Positions 33,664-42,233 of a stretch of DNA of 64,000 bases are shown here, in pieces. Source of the DNA: UBA6059 sp964351595 (GTDB taxonomy: Bacteria > Bacteroidota > Bacteroidia > Cytophagales > Cyclobacteriaceae); assembly GCA_964351595.1 (NCBI GenBank), contig CAYGOT010000001.1:1-64000 (forward strand), written 5' to 3'. The notes below the pieces were generated by a model. The model was not told the origin of the DNA, did not search any database, and saw only the letters and a list, made by a program, of their open reading frames with translations. The number at the start of each line of letters is the position of its first letter. Position 1 is the stretch's first letter. Made by a program: the position numbers and the translations under genes.

Positions 33664-34748
33664 TTTACTCTTTTAGAGAAGCTTGCTCGTGTACCCATGA
33701 TGACAATATATATCGAATAAAAGAAGTCTAGTAAGGGCAACACCCAAAAATCAAAATTATCCCCCGTTTTACGGGCGGTGTAAAGCATTAACCAAGCCTG
33801 CATGGTCATCTTGATGAAGAAACCTGCCAATATAATCTGCCAGGGTGCACCTATCAACGCTAAAATAGCAAATGTCAACCAAAAGGTGATTTGCGCTAGC
33901 GAATGAAATCCCAGACGTAACTTGTCGGCAGACCTATAGTACTTACCAACGGACAAGTGACGTTTCTTTTGAGTGAAGAATGACGACCAGGTAGTCTTAG
34001 GGTGGGAAAGAACCATAGCGTCAGCTCCGATATCTACCTTGGTTTTGAGTTTTCTGGCGTGAGCATTTACGAATAGATCATCATCACCTCCAGTCACATT
34101 CAGCTTTTGCCCAAACCCTTTCACCTTCATAAATAACGACTTTCGATAGGCGAGGTTTCTTCCCACCCCCATGTAAGGCTTATTGGCAATTGCTTTTGGG
34201 AGATAGAGCAAGCCGGTCATCATCGTCTCAAATCTTACGAAAAGATTGAGCAAGCCAGCTGACTTGGCATATTGGGAATACCCAATTACAAAACTGGTGT
34301 CCTCATCGAATGTAGCTGCCATGCGACTGAGCCACTGATTTGAAGTGGGCCAGCAGTCTGCGTCTGTGAATACCAGCCTATCATTGGTAGCCGCTTTGAT
34401 ACCAAGCGTAAGTCCGTATTTCTTGCCATTAGCATGATCGGGGACATGCTCTACTCTGACCAACTTAATTTTTGGCTGCAGAGAAAGCAGGTAGTCGTAG
34501 GTCTCATCCTTGGATCGGTCGTCGACTATGATGATTTCTTTATTGGCATATGCCTGATCAAGAAGAAGCGGTATTAGTTTTTTGAGGTTGTCGTACTCAT
34601 TGCGAGCGCAGACGATCACGGAAATGGGCTGATCTTCATTTCCAACTTCGGCCGGATGCCACTTCCAAAGTCGAATGAGTTGAAGTGAGTAGTGAACTAA
34701 AAAATAGGCGACAGAGGCTAAAAATAGACCTGAGAGGATATTGATCAT
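33654..34748 (-). CDS. Membrane-bound family 2 glycosyltransferase
   Basis: A 364-residue GT-A fold transferase with one N-terminal membrane helix and two or three at the C-terminus. The nucleotide-sugar motifs are IIIVDDRSKD, the FTDADCW Asp triad and GGDDDLFV (acceptor side Asp), with a degenerate QKKRH in place of QxxRW. It probably builds an envelope polysaccharide or glycolipid. The gene overlaps the sigma-factor gene by 10 bases and is divergent from tgt. Confidence 0.88.
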   Translation of the reverse strand: MINILSGLFLASVAYFLVHYSLQLIRLWKWHPAEVGNEDQPISVIVCARNEYDNLKKLIPLLLDQAYANKEIIIVDDRSKDETYDYLLSLQPKIKLVRVEHVPDHANGKKYGLTLGIKAATNDRLVFTDADCWPTSNQWLSRMAATFDEDTSFVIGYSQYAKSAGLLNLFVRFETMMTGLLYLPKAIANKPYMGVGRNLAYRKSLFMKVKGFGQKLNVTGGDDDLFVNAHARKLKTKVDIGADAMVLSHPKTTWSSFFTQKKRHLSVGKYYRSADKLRLGFHSLAQITFWLTFAILALIGAPWQIILAGFFIKMTMQAWLMLYTARKTGDNFDFWVLPLLDFFYSIYIVIMGTRASFSKRVKWS

Positions 34749-34809
34749 AGTCGTCTTGTGACGCGGGCAAAGATATGTTTACTACCCGCTTTTATTGTGA
34801 ATTAAGGGA

Positions 34810-34817
34810 TATTTTTG
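34810..34817 (+). promoter_or_regulatory. Candidate -7 box for tgt
   Basis: TATTTTTG matches TAnnTTTG exactly, 10 bases before the tgt ATG. Transcription would start almost at the ATG, giving a nearly leaderless message. No -33 box is evident. Confidence 0.25.
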
Positions 34818-34827
34818 CAGCCGCTTT

Positions 34828-35958
34828 ATGGATTTTCATTTACAACATTCGGATACGAAAAGCAATGCCAGGGCTGGCAAAATCACTACAGATCATGGAG
34901 AGATAGAAACTCCGATCTTCATGCCGGTCGGCACGGCCGGTAGTGTGAAAGCCGTCCATCAACGAGAGTTGAAAGAGGACGTGCAAGCTCAGATCATACT
35001 TGGCAATACCTATCACCTCTATCTAAGACCTGGTTTGGAGATCATGGAAGGTGCCGGTGGCTTGCATAAATTCAACGGCTGGGATAAGCCTATCCTGACC
35101 GATTCGGGCGGCTATCAGGTTTACTCACTAGCCGGTACGAGGAAGATCAAAGAGGAGGGTGTAGTCTTTCAATCTCATATCGATGGCTCTCGGCACAACT
35201 TTACCCCTGAGTATGTCATGGACATCCAAAGGATCATCGGTGCAGATATCATGATGGCTTTTGATGAATGTCCGCCGTATCCGAGCACTTATGAGTATGC
35301 AGAGAAATCAATGCACATGACCCACCGATGGCTGGATAGATGTATTCATCGGTTCGACTCTACGAAAGGTAAGTACGGCTATCGCCAAACACTATTTCCG
35401 ATAGTACAGGGGAGTACCTATGATGATCTGAGGAAGCAATCGGCAGAATACATAGCCTCAACCAACCGGGAAGGCAATGCCATCGGAGGTCTATCAGTGG
35501 GAGAGCCTGCTGAGAAGATGTACCATCATACAGATCAGGTGTGCGCTATCCTTCCCAAAGACAAGCCGAGATATCTGATGGGCGTGGGTACACCGGAGAA
35601 TATTCTGGAGTGTATCGCCCTGGGAGTGGATATGTTTGACTGTGTGATGCCTACCAGAAATGCCAGAAACGGAATGCTATTCACCTCAGAAGGCATTATC
35701 AATATGCGCAATGAGAAGTGGAAAAATGACTTTTCGTTGATAGACGCCAACCTCGGAGGTTATGTAAGCACTCAATATACAAAAGCCTATCTACGACACC
35801 TCGTCGTGAGCAAAGAGATGCTGGCTGCACAAATTGCCAGCATACACAATCTCACCTTCTACCTCTGGCTGGTAAAAGAAGCAAGAAAGCATATACTTAA
35901 CGATACCTTTGCCGTTTGGAAAAATGAGATGGTTGTCAAACTCACCAGAAGGCTCTAG
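34828..35958 (+). CDS. tgt: Queuine/preQ1 tRNA-ribosyltransferase lacking the zinc-site cysteines
   Basis: Tgt exchanges G34 of GUN-anticodon tRNAs for preQ1. The 376-residue protein has the substrate motifs LTDSGGYQVYSL, FDECPPYP, GGLSVGEP and the nucleophile loop FDCVMPTRNARNG. The usual zinc ligands CxCxxC in the DENCDCYTCKNYSRAYL region are replaced here by Leu, Gly and Ser (DANLGGYVSTQYTKAYL), although the later IHNLTFYLWL His remains. This may be a clade-wide feature. The stop at 35958 touches the start of the LptF/LptG permease gene. Confidence 0.93.
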   Translation: MDFHLQHSDTKSNARAGKITTDHGEIETPIFMPVGTAGSVKAVHQRELKEDVQAQIILGNTYHLYLRPGLEIMEGAGGLHKFNGWDKPILTDSGGYQVYSLAGTRKIKEEGVVFQSHIDGSRHNFTPEYVMDIQRIIGADIMMAFDECPPYPSTYEYAEKSMHMTHRWLDRCIHRFDSTKGKYGYRQTLFPIVQGSTYDDLRKQSAEYIASTNREGNAIGGLSVGEPAEKMYHHTDQVCAILPKDKPRYLMGVGTPENILECIALGVDMFDCVMPTRNARNGMLFTSEGIINMRNEKWKNDFSLIDANLGGYVSTQYTKAYLRHLVVSKEMLAAQIASIHNLTFYLWLVKEARKHILNDTFAVWKNEMVVKLTRRL

Positions 35959-37032
35959 ATGAAAATCCTTGATCGCTACATATTAAAAAAACTGCTGAGC
36001 ACCTTCATATTTGTTGTGCTTATACTCGTGTTTGTGATTATCGTGATCGATTTCACGGAGAAGAATGACAAGTTCATCCGAAATGATCTGAACGCCCGGC
36101 AAATTCTTTTCTACTACCTCAATTTCATTCCATATATCGCAAGTCTCTTGACACCTATAACCGCTTTCATCGCGGTGGTGTTCGTCACTGCGAATATGGC
36201 GGTAAGAACGGAGATTGTGGCGATCCTGGCCAGCGGTACCAGTTTCGTGCGTATGATGGTTCCCTATGCCATTTTTGCGACGATCATTGGTGCGATGAGC
36301 TTTGGCCTGAACGGCTGGATCATACCCACTGCCAACAAAGGAAGGGTGGCCTTTGAAATCGCTTATATCAAGGGAGCTTATTATTTCTCAGAGCGAAATA
36401 TCCATTTTAAGGTCGGGCCGCAGGACTATGTCTATATGGATCGCTACAGCAACCAAAATGATATTGGCTACCGGGTGACACTCGAGACATTTGAAGGCAC
36501 AGAGCTCAAGGAGAAGATGTTTGCGACACAGATGGCATGGGACTCAACCTCTCGGAAATGGAAATTGAAAGCATGGAATCGGCGAAAGCTGGTTGATAAT
36601 GGGGAGGTATTTGAGCGAGGTTTTGAAAAGGATACTACGATCGCCATATGGCCGTCAGACTTTGAAAACAGCTACCACCTGCACGAGACATTTACCATGC
36701 CTGAGCTCAATGACTACATAGAGCTTCAGCAATCCCGAGGTGCCGATGACACACTCATCTATATTGTAGAAAAACTAGTCCGTTACACTCAGCCATTCAC
36801 GGTAGTGATCCTCACCTTCATTGGCGTCATCGTTTCGGCTCGTAAAGCGAGAGGAGGTGCCGGCTTCCAGATAGCTCTGGGCTTCCTGATCGCGTTCGTC
36901 TTTATCATCTTCTTTATCATGGCACGCGCGAGTGCCGAGGCAGGCTCTATGCCGCCGCTGCTGGCCATATGGATTCCCAACATCATTTTCTCCTTCATAG
37001 GGCTACTGATGTACCATACCGTACCTCGATGA
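35959..37032 (+). CDS. LptF/LptG-family LPS export permease
   Basis: A 357-residue membrane protein of the LptF/LptG family, which with LptB extracts lipopolysaccharide from the inner membrane. There are three N-terminal helices, a periplasmic jellyroll of about 150 residues (residues about 140-270) and three C-terminal helices. The early LDRYILKKLLSTFIF segment is typical of the family. The start codon directly follows the tgt stop, and the end overlaps the EamA transporter start by four bases. Confidence 0.92.
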   Translation: MKILDRYILKKLLSTFIFVVLILVFVIIVIDFTEKNDKFIRNDLNARQILFYYLNFIPYIASLLTPITAFIAVVFVTANMAVRTEIVAILASGTSFVRMMVPYAIFATIIGAMSFGLNGWIIPTANKGRVAFEIAYIKGAYYFSERNIHFKVGPQDYVYMDRYSNQNDIGYRVTLETFEGTELKEKMFATQMAWDSTSRKWKLKAWNRRKLVDNGEVFERGFEKDTTIAIWPSDFENSYHLHETFTMPELNDYIELQQSRGADDTLIYIVEKLVRYTQPFTVVILTFIGVIVSARKARGGAGFQIALGFLIAFVFIIFFIMARASAEAGSMPPLLAIWIPNIIFSFIGLLMYHTVPR

Positions 37033-37928
37033 GTGCTACCGCAAAAGATTATTTCGAGCTTCATTTCACAGTCCTCATCTGGGGTTTTACGGCCGTATTG
37101 GGCTTGCTTATCACCTTGCCAGCTGTCGAAGTGGTGCTATACAGAACCCTAATAGCATCTATTGGACTGGGATTATTGATCCTTCTCCGCAGAGGCAGTT
37201 ATGGCATTGGCAATAGAGAGATTACTAAAATTGCAGGAACGGGTTTGCTGATTGGATTGCACTGGATCTGTTTTTTCGAGTCAGCGCGGATGTCGACAGC
37301 TTCGGTCAGCCTGGCTGGAATGGCCACCACCTCACTTTGGACGAGTCTTCTGGAGCCTGTTATGATCAAGGGAAAGAAATTGCAGTGGTTTGAGCCGGTA
37401 CTCGGTCTCATTGCGATAGTGGGTATTGTGATCATCTTCAACGTAGAGGTACGATATATTTGGGGACTGGTGGTCGGCATCCTCGCGGCTTTGTTGTCGG
37501 CGGTGTTTACGATTATCAATTCAAGGCTGACGATCAAGCATGATCATTTTGTGATCACCTACTATGAAATGCTCAGTGCCTTTGTGGCGATATTCTTTTT
37601 TCTGCTACTATCGGGGAGTATGTCAGACATGGCGCTACCGCAATCAATGGATTGGCTGTGGTTGCTGATTCTCGGTCTGGTCTGTACGGTGTATGCGTAC
37701 TCGATTTCCGTCAAGATCATGAGGAGGCTGACACCATTTACGGTCAACCTTACCGTCAATCTGGAGCCCATATATGGCATCCTGCTCGCCGTGGTGATAT
37801 TCGGTGAAAAGGAAGAAATGAACCCGGGATTCTATTGGGGTACCGGACTAATACTGCTATCCGTACTATTATATCCGATCATCAAAAGGTACGAGCGACG
37901 CAGAACTGCACTCAGGACTTCAGCTTGA
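37029..37928 (+). CDS. EamA/DMT-family transporter
   Basis: A 299-residue transporter with ten predicted membrane helices in two EamA repeats. The segments VLYRTLIASIGLG and VNLTVNLEPIYGILLAVVIFGE are family-typical. The ATG at 37029 overlaps the permease stop (ATGA); an upstream in-frame ATG at 36969 lies inside the permease gene and would add 20 unrelated residues. The substrate cannot be told from sequence. Confidence 0.9.
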   Translation: MSATAKDYFELHFTVLIWGFTAVLGLLITLPAVEVVLYRTLIASIGLGLLILLRRGSYGIGNREITKIAGTGLLIGLHWICFFESARMSTASVSLAGMATTSLWTSLLEPVMIKGKKLQWFEPVLGLIAIVGIVIIFNVEVRYIWGLVVGILAALLSAVFTIINSRLTIKHDHFVITYYEMLSAFVAIFFFLLLSGSMSDMALPQSMDWLWLLILGLVCTVYAYSISVKIMRRLTPFTVNLTVNLEPIYGILLAVVIFGEKEEMNPGFYWGTGLILLSVLLYPIIKRYERRRTALRTSA

Positions 37929-37968
37929 CCTGGGCCGGTCGCTCGTTGGATCATTCCGGTAGGAGATA

Positions 37969-38754
37969 CTACTGACCTACAGCGGAGCGCCTGTCATAGC
38001 ACTGGTATAGGATGACTACCTCGACCACTATCGCCGCAGACCAGGCGAATAGTCCCGGGATGCCCAGAATAAAAGTCAGAAACATAGCCCCTGCTATGAT
38101 CTCCAATACCCCTGCCACCTTAGCCATATTGCCCAACTCGCTGGTAAACTTAAAAAGCCCGATACCAAACACGATATCAGCCGCACCAAACATGACACCT
38201 TCTCCGCCCTTGATCAGCCAAAACTCTTCCTCAGTCATGGGAGAAAACAGGGATATGATGTCATAGATGCCTATAATGGCGACCGAAGCGGCCATCAGCC
38301 AAGCACCGATTTTGACTATGGAGTTGTTGTATCGCTCACCAACCACCACAAAGCCCATCATGAATAGTACAAAGGAGATGACAGCCACGAGTTTAATGCT
38401 GGTGTAAACCAGATTGAAGTAGAAGGGAAGGTCGTCTGTAAATCTTGTGAAATCGGCTACCGCTTCGAACACTCCGAGTAGGAAATAGACCGCACCGGCA
38501 ATCCAGGCAATCTGGAGTTTGCGATTGCCGGACTTCTGCTCGATGCTCTTTTGCACCTGATCTATGTCATACTCCAAAGCCGTGAGTATGGCACGGACAG
38601 TAAAATCTCTAGGCGTGACCTCTCCCGCTTCTATGCGCTGTAACGTGCGCACATTGATGTTACATTGCTCGACGAGCTCCTCCTGGGTAAGCTTCTTTAG
38701 CTGTCGCAGGTTAAGGATCGTTTGTCCTAGTTGTGGTTGTTTGAGTTGTTCCAT
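37969..38754 (-). CDS. HTH (XRE) regulator fused to a multi-pass membrane domain
   Basis: A 261-residue protein with an N-terminal XRE-type helix-turn-helix (residues about 10-65: LRQLKKLTQEELVEQCNINVRTLQRIEAGE) and a C-terminal part with about five or six membrane helices (from residue 80). This is a DNA-binding protein attached to the membrane, probably sensing an envelope or membrane signal. Signal and target are unknown. It converges on the EamA gene and is divergent from the AraC regulator. Confidence 0.82.
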   Translation of the reverse strand: MEQLKQPQLGQTILNLRQLKKLTQEELVEQCNINVRTLQRIEAGEVTPRDFTVRAILTALEYDIDQVQKSIEQKSGNRKLQIAWIAGAVYFLLGVFEAVADFTRFTDDLPFYFNLVYTSIKLVAVISFVLFMMGFVVVGERYNNSIVKIGAWLMAASVAIIGIYDIISLFSPMTEEEFWLIKGGEGVMFGAADIVFGIGLFKFTSELGNMAKVAGVLEIIAGAMFLTFILGIPGLFAWSAAIVVEVVILYQCYDRRSAVGQ

Positions 38755-39024
38755 TTTCTTTTTTTGACAAGACTAGGCGAAGGTCGATATCCTGGCAATT
38801 TATTACCTTGAATTAGACCTGACATTAACCCGACATTTGCCTTCAGAGGTGTTTAAGGGCTGATTTTATTGGCTTACCAGAATATAAAAAAGAACATCCA
38901 TATGCAGAGCTAATTGTAGTAAGTATAGTTCGTGTGAACGACGATCGGCTCCTTTCAACAGTTGAACTGGCCGACTGAGCAAAGAAAGTTAACATCAAGA
39001 CCGGACTTACGTACATTCAATGCA

Positions 39025-39873
39025 ATGTCTTCAATCATTTTTTCAAATTGTCATCGACATTATACGGCCTACCCGGTCAATCCAGCCTTAAGCAAGTACA
39101 TTGATTGCATTTGGATGGAGACCTTCTCCAATAGTCCTGAGTTTCGCGATAGAGATCACTTGATAGTACCTGACAATACGGTGGAGCTGGTCTTCACCAT
39201 TCACAAGATCGAGAGGAGGTTTAGCTCCAAGAGTGCCGATGTGACCAGTTGCAAAAGTCATGTCGCTGGATTGAAGACTCGACCTCAATATGTGAAAATG
39301 ACAGGGGAGGTGCTGTTAGCAGTTCGGTTTAAGCCGTCGGGTCTGTACCGATTCACTGACATCCTCTTGACGGATACTATTAATCAGTCGATTCCCACCG
39401 AGTATCTTTTTGGCAGTGATATCCGGGATTTGGAAGAGCAGTTGTTGGGTGCCGAGAATCATTTGCAGCAGATAGCCCTTATCAATGATTATTTCCTCAG
39501 TAGGCTCATTCGCTCAAAGCGCATTGGAAACGAGTTGTTTGATTATATCACGAGCCGCATAGTACAGTCTAATGGTCGCGTGAAGATCAATGATTTATCT
39601 GCAGAGCTTAATGTTTCTATTAAGACCATCGAAAGGAGGTTTCAGGAGCACTTGGGGATCTCTCCAAAGCAGTACTGCCAACTAATTCGATTCTTTCAAT
39701 GTTTGAAGGCTCCTTTTGACCCTACCGTCGAATGTTTGGGTTCATTGGCTTATATCCACGGATACTACGATCAGATGCACTTTATCAAAGAAGTAAAGAA
39801 ATTCACAGGACTGACACCCTCCGCCTACTTTGCCATGGACAAAGGCATCCAAGGGCCTATTTTTAAGACTTGA
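39025..39873 (+). CDS. AraC-family transcriptional regulator
   Basis: A 282-residue regulator. The N-terminal half (HYTAYPVNPALSKYIDCIWMETF, then VPDNTVELVFTIHKI) resembles the sensory domain often found in Bacteroidota AraC proteins (DUF6597-like). The C-terminal half carries the two helix-turn-helix motifs (INDLSAELNVSIKTIERRFQ and LAYIHGYYDQMHFIKEVKKF). The ATG at 39025 was chosen because the preceding in-frame residues are not protein-like. It lies 38 bases before the small membrane-protein gene on the same strand. Confidence 0.85.
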   Translation: MSSIIFSNCHRHYTAYPVNPALSKYIDCIWMETFSNSPEFRDRDHLIVPDNTVELVFTIHKIERRFSSKSADVTSCKSHVAGLKTRPQYVKMTGEVLLAVRFKPSGLYRFTDILLTDTINQSIPTEYLFGSDIRDLEEQLLGAENHLQQIALINDYFLSRLIRSKRIGNELFDYITSRIVQSNGRVKINDLSAELNVSIKTIERRFQEHLGISPKQYCQLIRFFQCLKAPFDPTVECLGSLAYIHGYYDQMHFIKEVKKFTGLTPSAYFAMDKGIQGPIFKT

Positions 39874-39911
39874 TTTTTCTATATTTAATTGGTTCATTGT
39901 GACGCTCATCT

Positions 39912-40493
39912 ATGAAAGTGAATAAACAGAACGTAGGTAAAATTGCTATTGAGTTCATCTCTGTGGTATTTGCTGTGCTCCTGGCGCTGGGCCTTAATCA
40001 CTGGCGTGAAAACACGCTCAATGAGCAATTGGCTGAAGACTCTTATCAGCGAATCAAGAAAGAGATAAATGATAATGTATTGGAGCTTGATTCATCTTTG
40101 GTAGAGTTTGATAAATACCTCGAAGCGATCGCCAGTGAAAAGAAACTGCTGGACAGCCTCGGTGATGACTATGAAGGTGTGAACTGGACCTATGCTCATC
40201 CCGTACTTTCCATAGACGCATGGAAGGCAGCCACCATCACCAATGCAGTACTCAATATGGATCCGGATCTGGTAGAAGATCTTGCAGACGTCTATGCTAT
40301 TCAGGAAATGTACATGGAGTTTGGCTTTAACTTTTTTGATCGCGTAGCAGAGATGGCGCGATTTAAAGACAATCCCAAAATACTTATTGAAATCATTCAG
40401 ACTCACTTTGCAATCTCTAAGTCAATTGCACAAAGTCTTCGAAAGGGTTATCAGGATTTTCTTGACGAGTATCCTGGCGATGAGCTAGAGTAG
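39912..40493 (+). CDS. Single-pass membrane protein (DUF6090-like, unknown)
   Basis: A 193-residue protein with one N-terminal membrane helix (IAIEFISVVFAVLLALGLNHW), then a helical, mostly acidic domain (SYQRIKKEINDNVLELDSS). This matches the layout of a Bacteroidota family with DUF6090-like N-terminus, of unknown function; the family link is from memory. It follows the AraC gene and may be its target or an operon partner, although 38 bases separate them. Confidence 0.65.
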   Translation: MKVNKQNVGKIAIEFISVVFAVLLALGLNHWRENTLNEQLAEDSYQRIKKEINDNVLELDSSLVEFDKYLEAIASEKKLLDSLGDDYEGVNWTYAHPVLSIDAWKAATITNAVLNMDPDLVEDLADVYAIQEMYMEFGFNFFDRVAEMARFKDNPKILIEIIQTHFAISKSIAQSLRKGYQDFLDEYPGDELE

Positions 40494-40503
40494 TTATTTC
40501 TAC

Positions 40504-41313
40504 TCAGTCCAACTGGAAGGTTCTCCCGCTATGGCCACCCACCATACTAAGGTGAGGATCTGAATCGAATATGCCATATATCGTAGAGCCAGATCCGGAC
40601 ATACTAGCGTAAAGAGCACCTTTGTTGCAGAGTTCGTCTTTTAATAACTGCAGACTTGGATGGAGCTTGAATGCTGAAACTTCAAAATCATTGTTGATAA
40701 TGTCTTTCCATCCATCAATGCTCGTCTTTTCCAGTAGCTCCTTCAACTCAGTTTCAGGTGTATGGGGAACAACTCCGGCATAGGCTTCTTTGGTACCGAT
40801 ATGCAGGCTTGGATTGATTAGCACGACATGCTTACCAGCCAAACTGAGGTTGATGGGCTCAAATACCTCACCACGACCTTTAGCAATGACAGGTTGATTC
40901 TTGATAAAGAAAGGGCAGTCGCTTCCTAATCGAAGGGCATAGGCCTCTAGCTGCTCGTCAACCAGGCCCAGTTTGAATTTTTCATTGAGCAGCTTGAGCA
41001 TAAATGCCCCATCAGCTGAGCCACCACCTAATCCAGCACCCATTGGTATGGACTTAAGTAGATGAACTTTGACAGGAGGGAGATCAAAGTCCTTTTTGAG
41101 TTGTTCGTAAGCCTTTACAACAAGATTAGAACTTGACTCACCTGGAATAGGGAGGCCTCTGCTTTCAAAAGAGAACTGATCAGCGTCTGTAATCTCGAGC
41201 GCATCACACCAGGGAATAGGGTAGAAGCAGGACTCTATATTGTGGTAACCGTCCTCTCGCTTTGAGGTAATCCTGAGGCCCAGATTAATCTTAATGTTTG
41301 GGAAAGTGATCAT
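40504..41313 (-). CDS. ispE: 4-diphosphocytidyl-2-C-methyl-D-erythritol kinase
   Basis: IspE is the GHMP kinase of the non-mevalonate pathway. The 269-residue protein shows the ATP loop PMGAGLGGGSADGAFML and the N-terminal KINLGLRITSKREDGYHN. A C-terminal MSGSGSTIYGIFD segment completes the family pattern. It follows fabI by 14 bases on the same strand. Its pathway partner ispH is at the start of the window. Confidence 0.93.
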   Translation of the reverse strand: MITFPNIKINLGLRITSKREDGYHNIESCFYPIPWCDALEITDADQFSFESRGLPIPGESSSNLVVKAYEQLKKDFDLPPVKVHLLKSIPMGAGLGGGSADGAFMLKLLNEKFKLGLVDEQLEAYALRLGSDCPFFIKNQPVIAKGRGEVFEPINLSLAGKHVVLINPSLHIGTKEAYAGVVPHTPETELKELLEKTSIDGWKDIINNDFEVSAFKLHPSLQLLKDELCNKGALYASMSGSGSTIYGIFDSDPHLSMVGGHSGRTFQLD

Positions 41314-41327
41314 CCGGGCCTCCGGTA

Positions 41328-42143
41328 TTATTTTTTGCTGTAAGCCTCTATGATCTCCTCAGAGATACCGACATTGGAGAAGCCGCCATCATGATAAAGG
41401 TTCTGCATGGTGATCATTCTGCTAAGATCAGAGAACATAAATACGCAGTAGTTAGCACAATCAATCGCCGGTGCATTGCCCAAGGCGGACATCTTCTCAG
41501 CGAAACCAAAGAAGGAATCGAATCCGCTGATGCCAGATCCTGCGGTAGTTGCAGTGGGAGATTGTGAGATTGTATTGACTCTCACTTTTTTGGCTTTGCC
41601 ATAGCGGTAACCATAGCTGCGTGCTATCGACTCCAATAGTGACTTGGCCTCTGCCATATCATTGTAAAAAGGGAAGGTGCGCTGCGCTGCTATGTACGAT
41701 AGGCCAAGGACCGAACCCCACTCGTTGATAGCATCGAGCTTTTCTGCGGTCTGGAGCATCTTATGGAATGATAGTCCTGAGATATCCAGTGATTTCTGGA
41801 ACCAATCATAGTTGAGGTCACCGTACGAGCGATTCTTCCGTACGTTCGGCGACATGCCGATCGAGTGGAGTACAAAGTCCACTTTGCCACCCAGTACTTC
41901 GGTGGACTTGTTGAATAGATTCTCCAAATCTTCGGTAGAGGTGGCATCAGCAGGAATGAGTTCCGCTTCGCATTTTTCCGCCAGCTGCTGAATTCCGCCC
42001 ATACGCAATGCGATAGGTGCATTAGTGAGTGTGAAGGTGGCGCCTTCTTCCTTGGCACGCTCGGCGACTTTCCAAGCTATTGAGTTTTCGTCCAGTGCAC
42101 CGGAGATGATTCCTTTTTTTCCTTTCAGTAAGTTGAATGACAT
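41328..42143 (-). CDS. fabI: Enoyl-ACP reductase
   Basis: FabI reduces the enoyl-ACP double bond in type II fatty acid synthesis. The 271-residue SDR protein has the Gly-rich GKKGIISGALDENSIAW start, the LSYIAAQRTFPFYNDM segment and the catalytic Tyr-x6-Lys (YNDMAEAK). The C-terminal DLSRMITMQNLYHDGGF is family-typical. It probably forms a two-gene unit with ispE. Confidence 0.93.
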   Translation of the reverse strand: MSFNLLKGKKGIISGALDENSIAWKVAERAKEEGATFTLTNAPIALRMGGIQQLAEKCEAELIPADATSTEDLENLFNKSTEVLGGKVDFVLHSIGMSPNVRKNRSYGDLNYDWFQKSLDISGLSFHKMLQTAEKLDAINEWGSVLGLSYIAAQRTFPFYNDMAEAKSLLESIARSYGYRYGKAKKVRVNTISQSPTATTAGSGISGFDSFFGFAEKMSALGNAPAIDCANYCVFMFSDLSRMITMQNLYHDGGFSNVGISEEIIEAYSKK

Positions 42144-42233
42144 GTCGACTTTTGATTTAATTCAGATTGTAAAAGTAGTTAATGTGCTTCTTGATTAGCG
42201 AATATCAGTTTGCAATTCGTGGATCGTGCAAAT

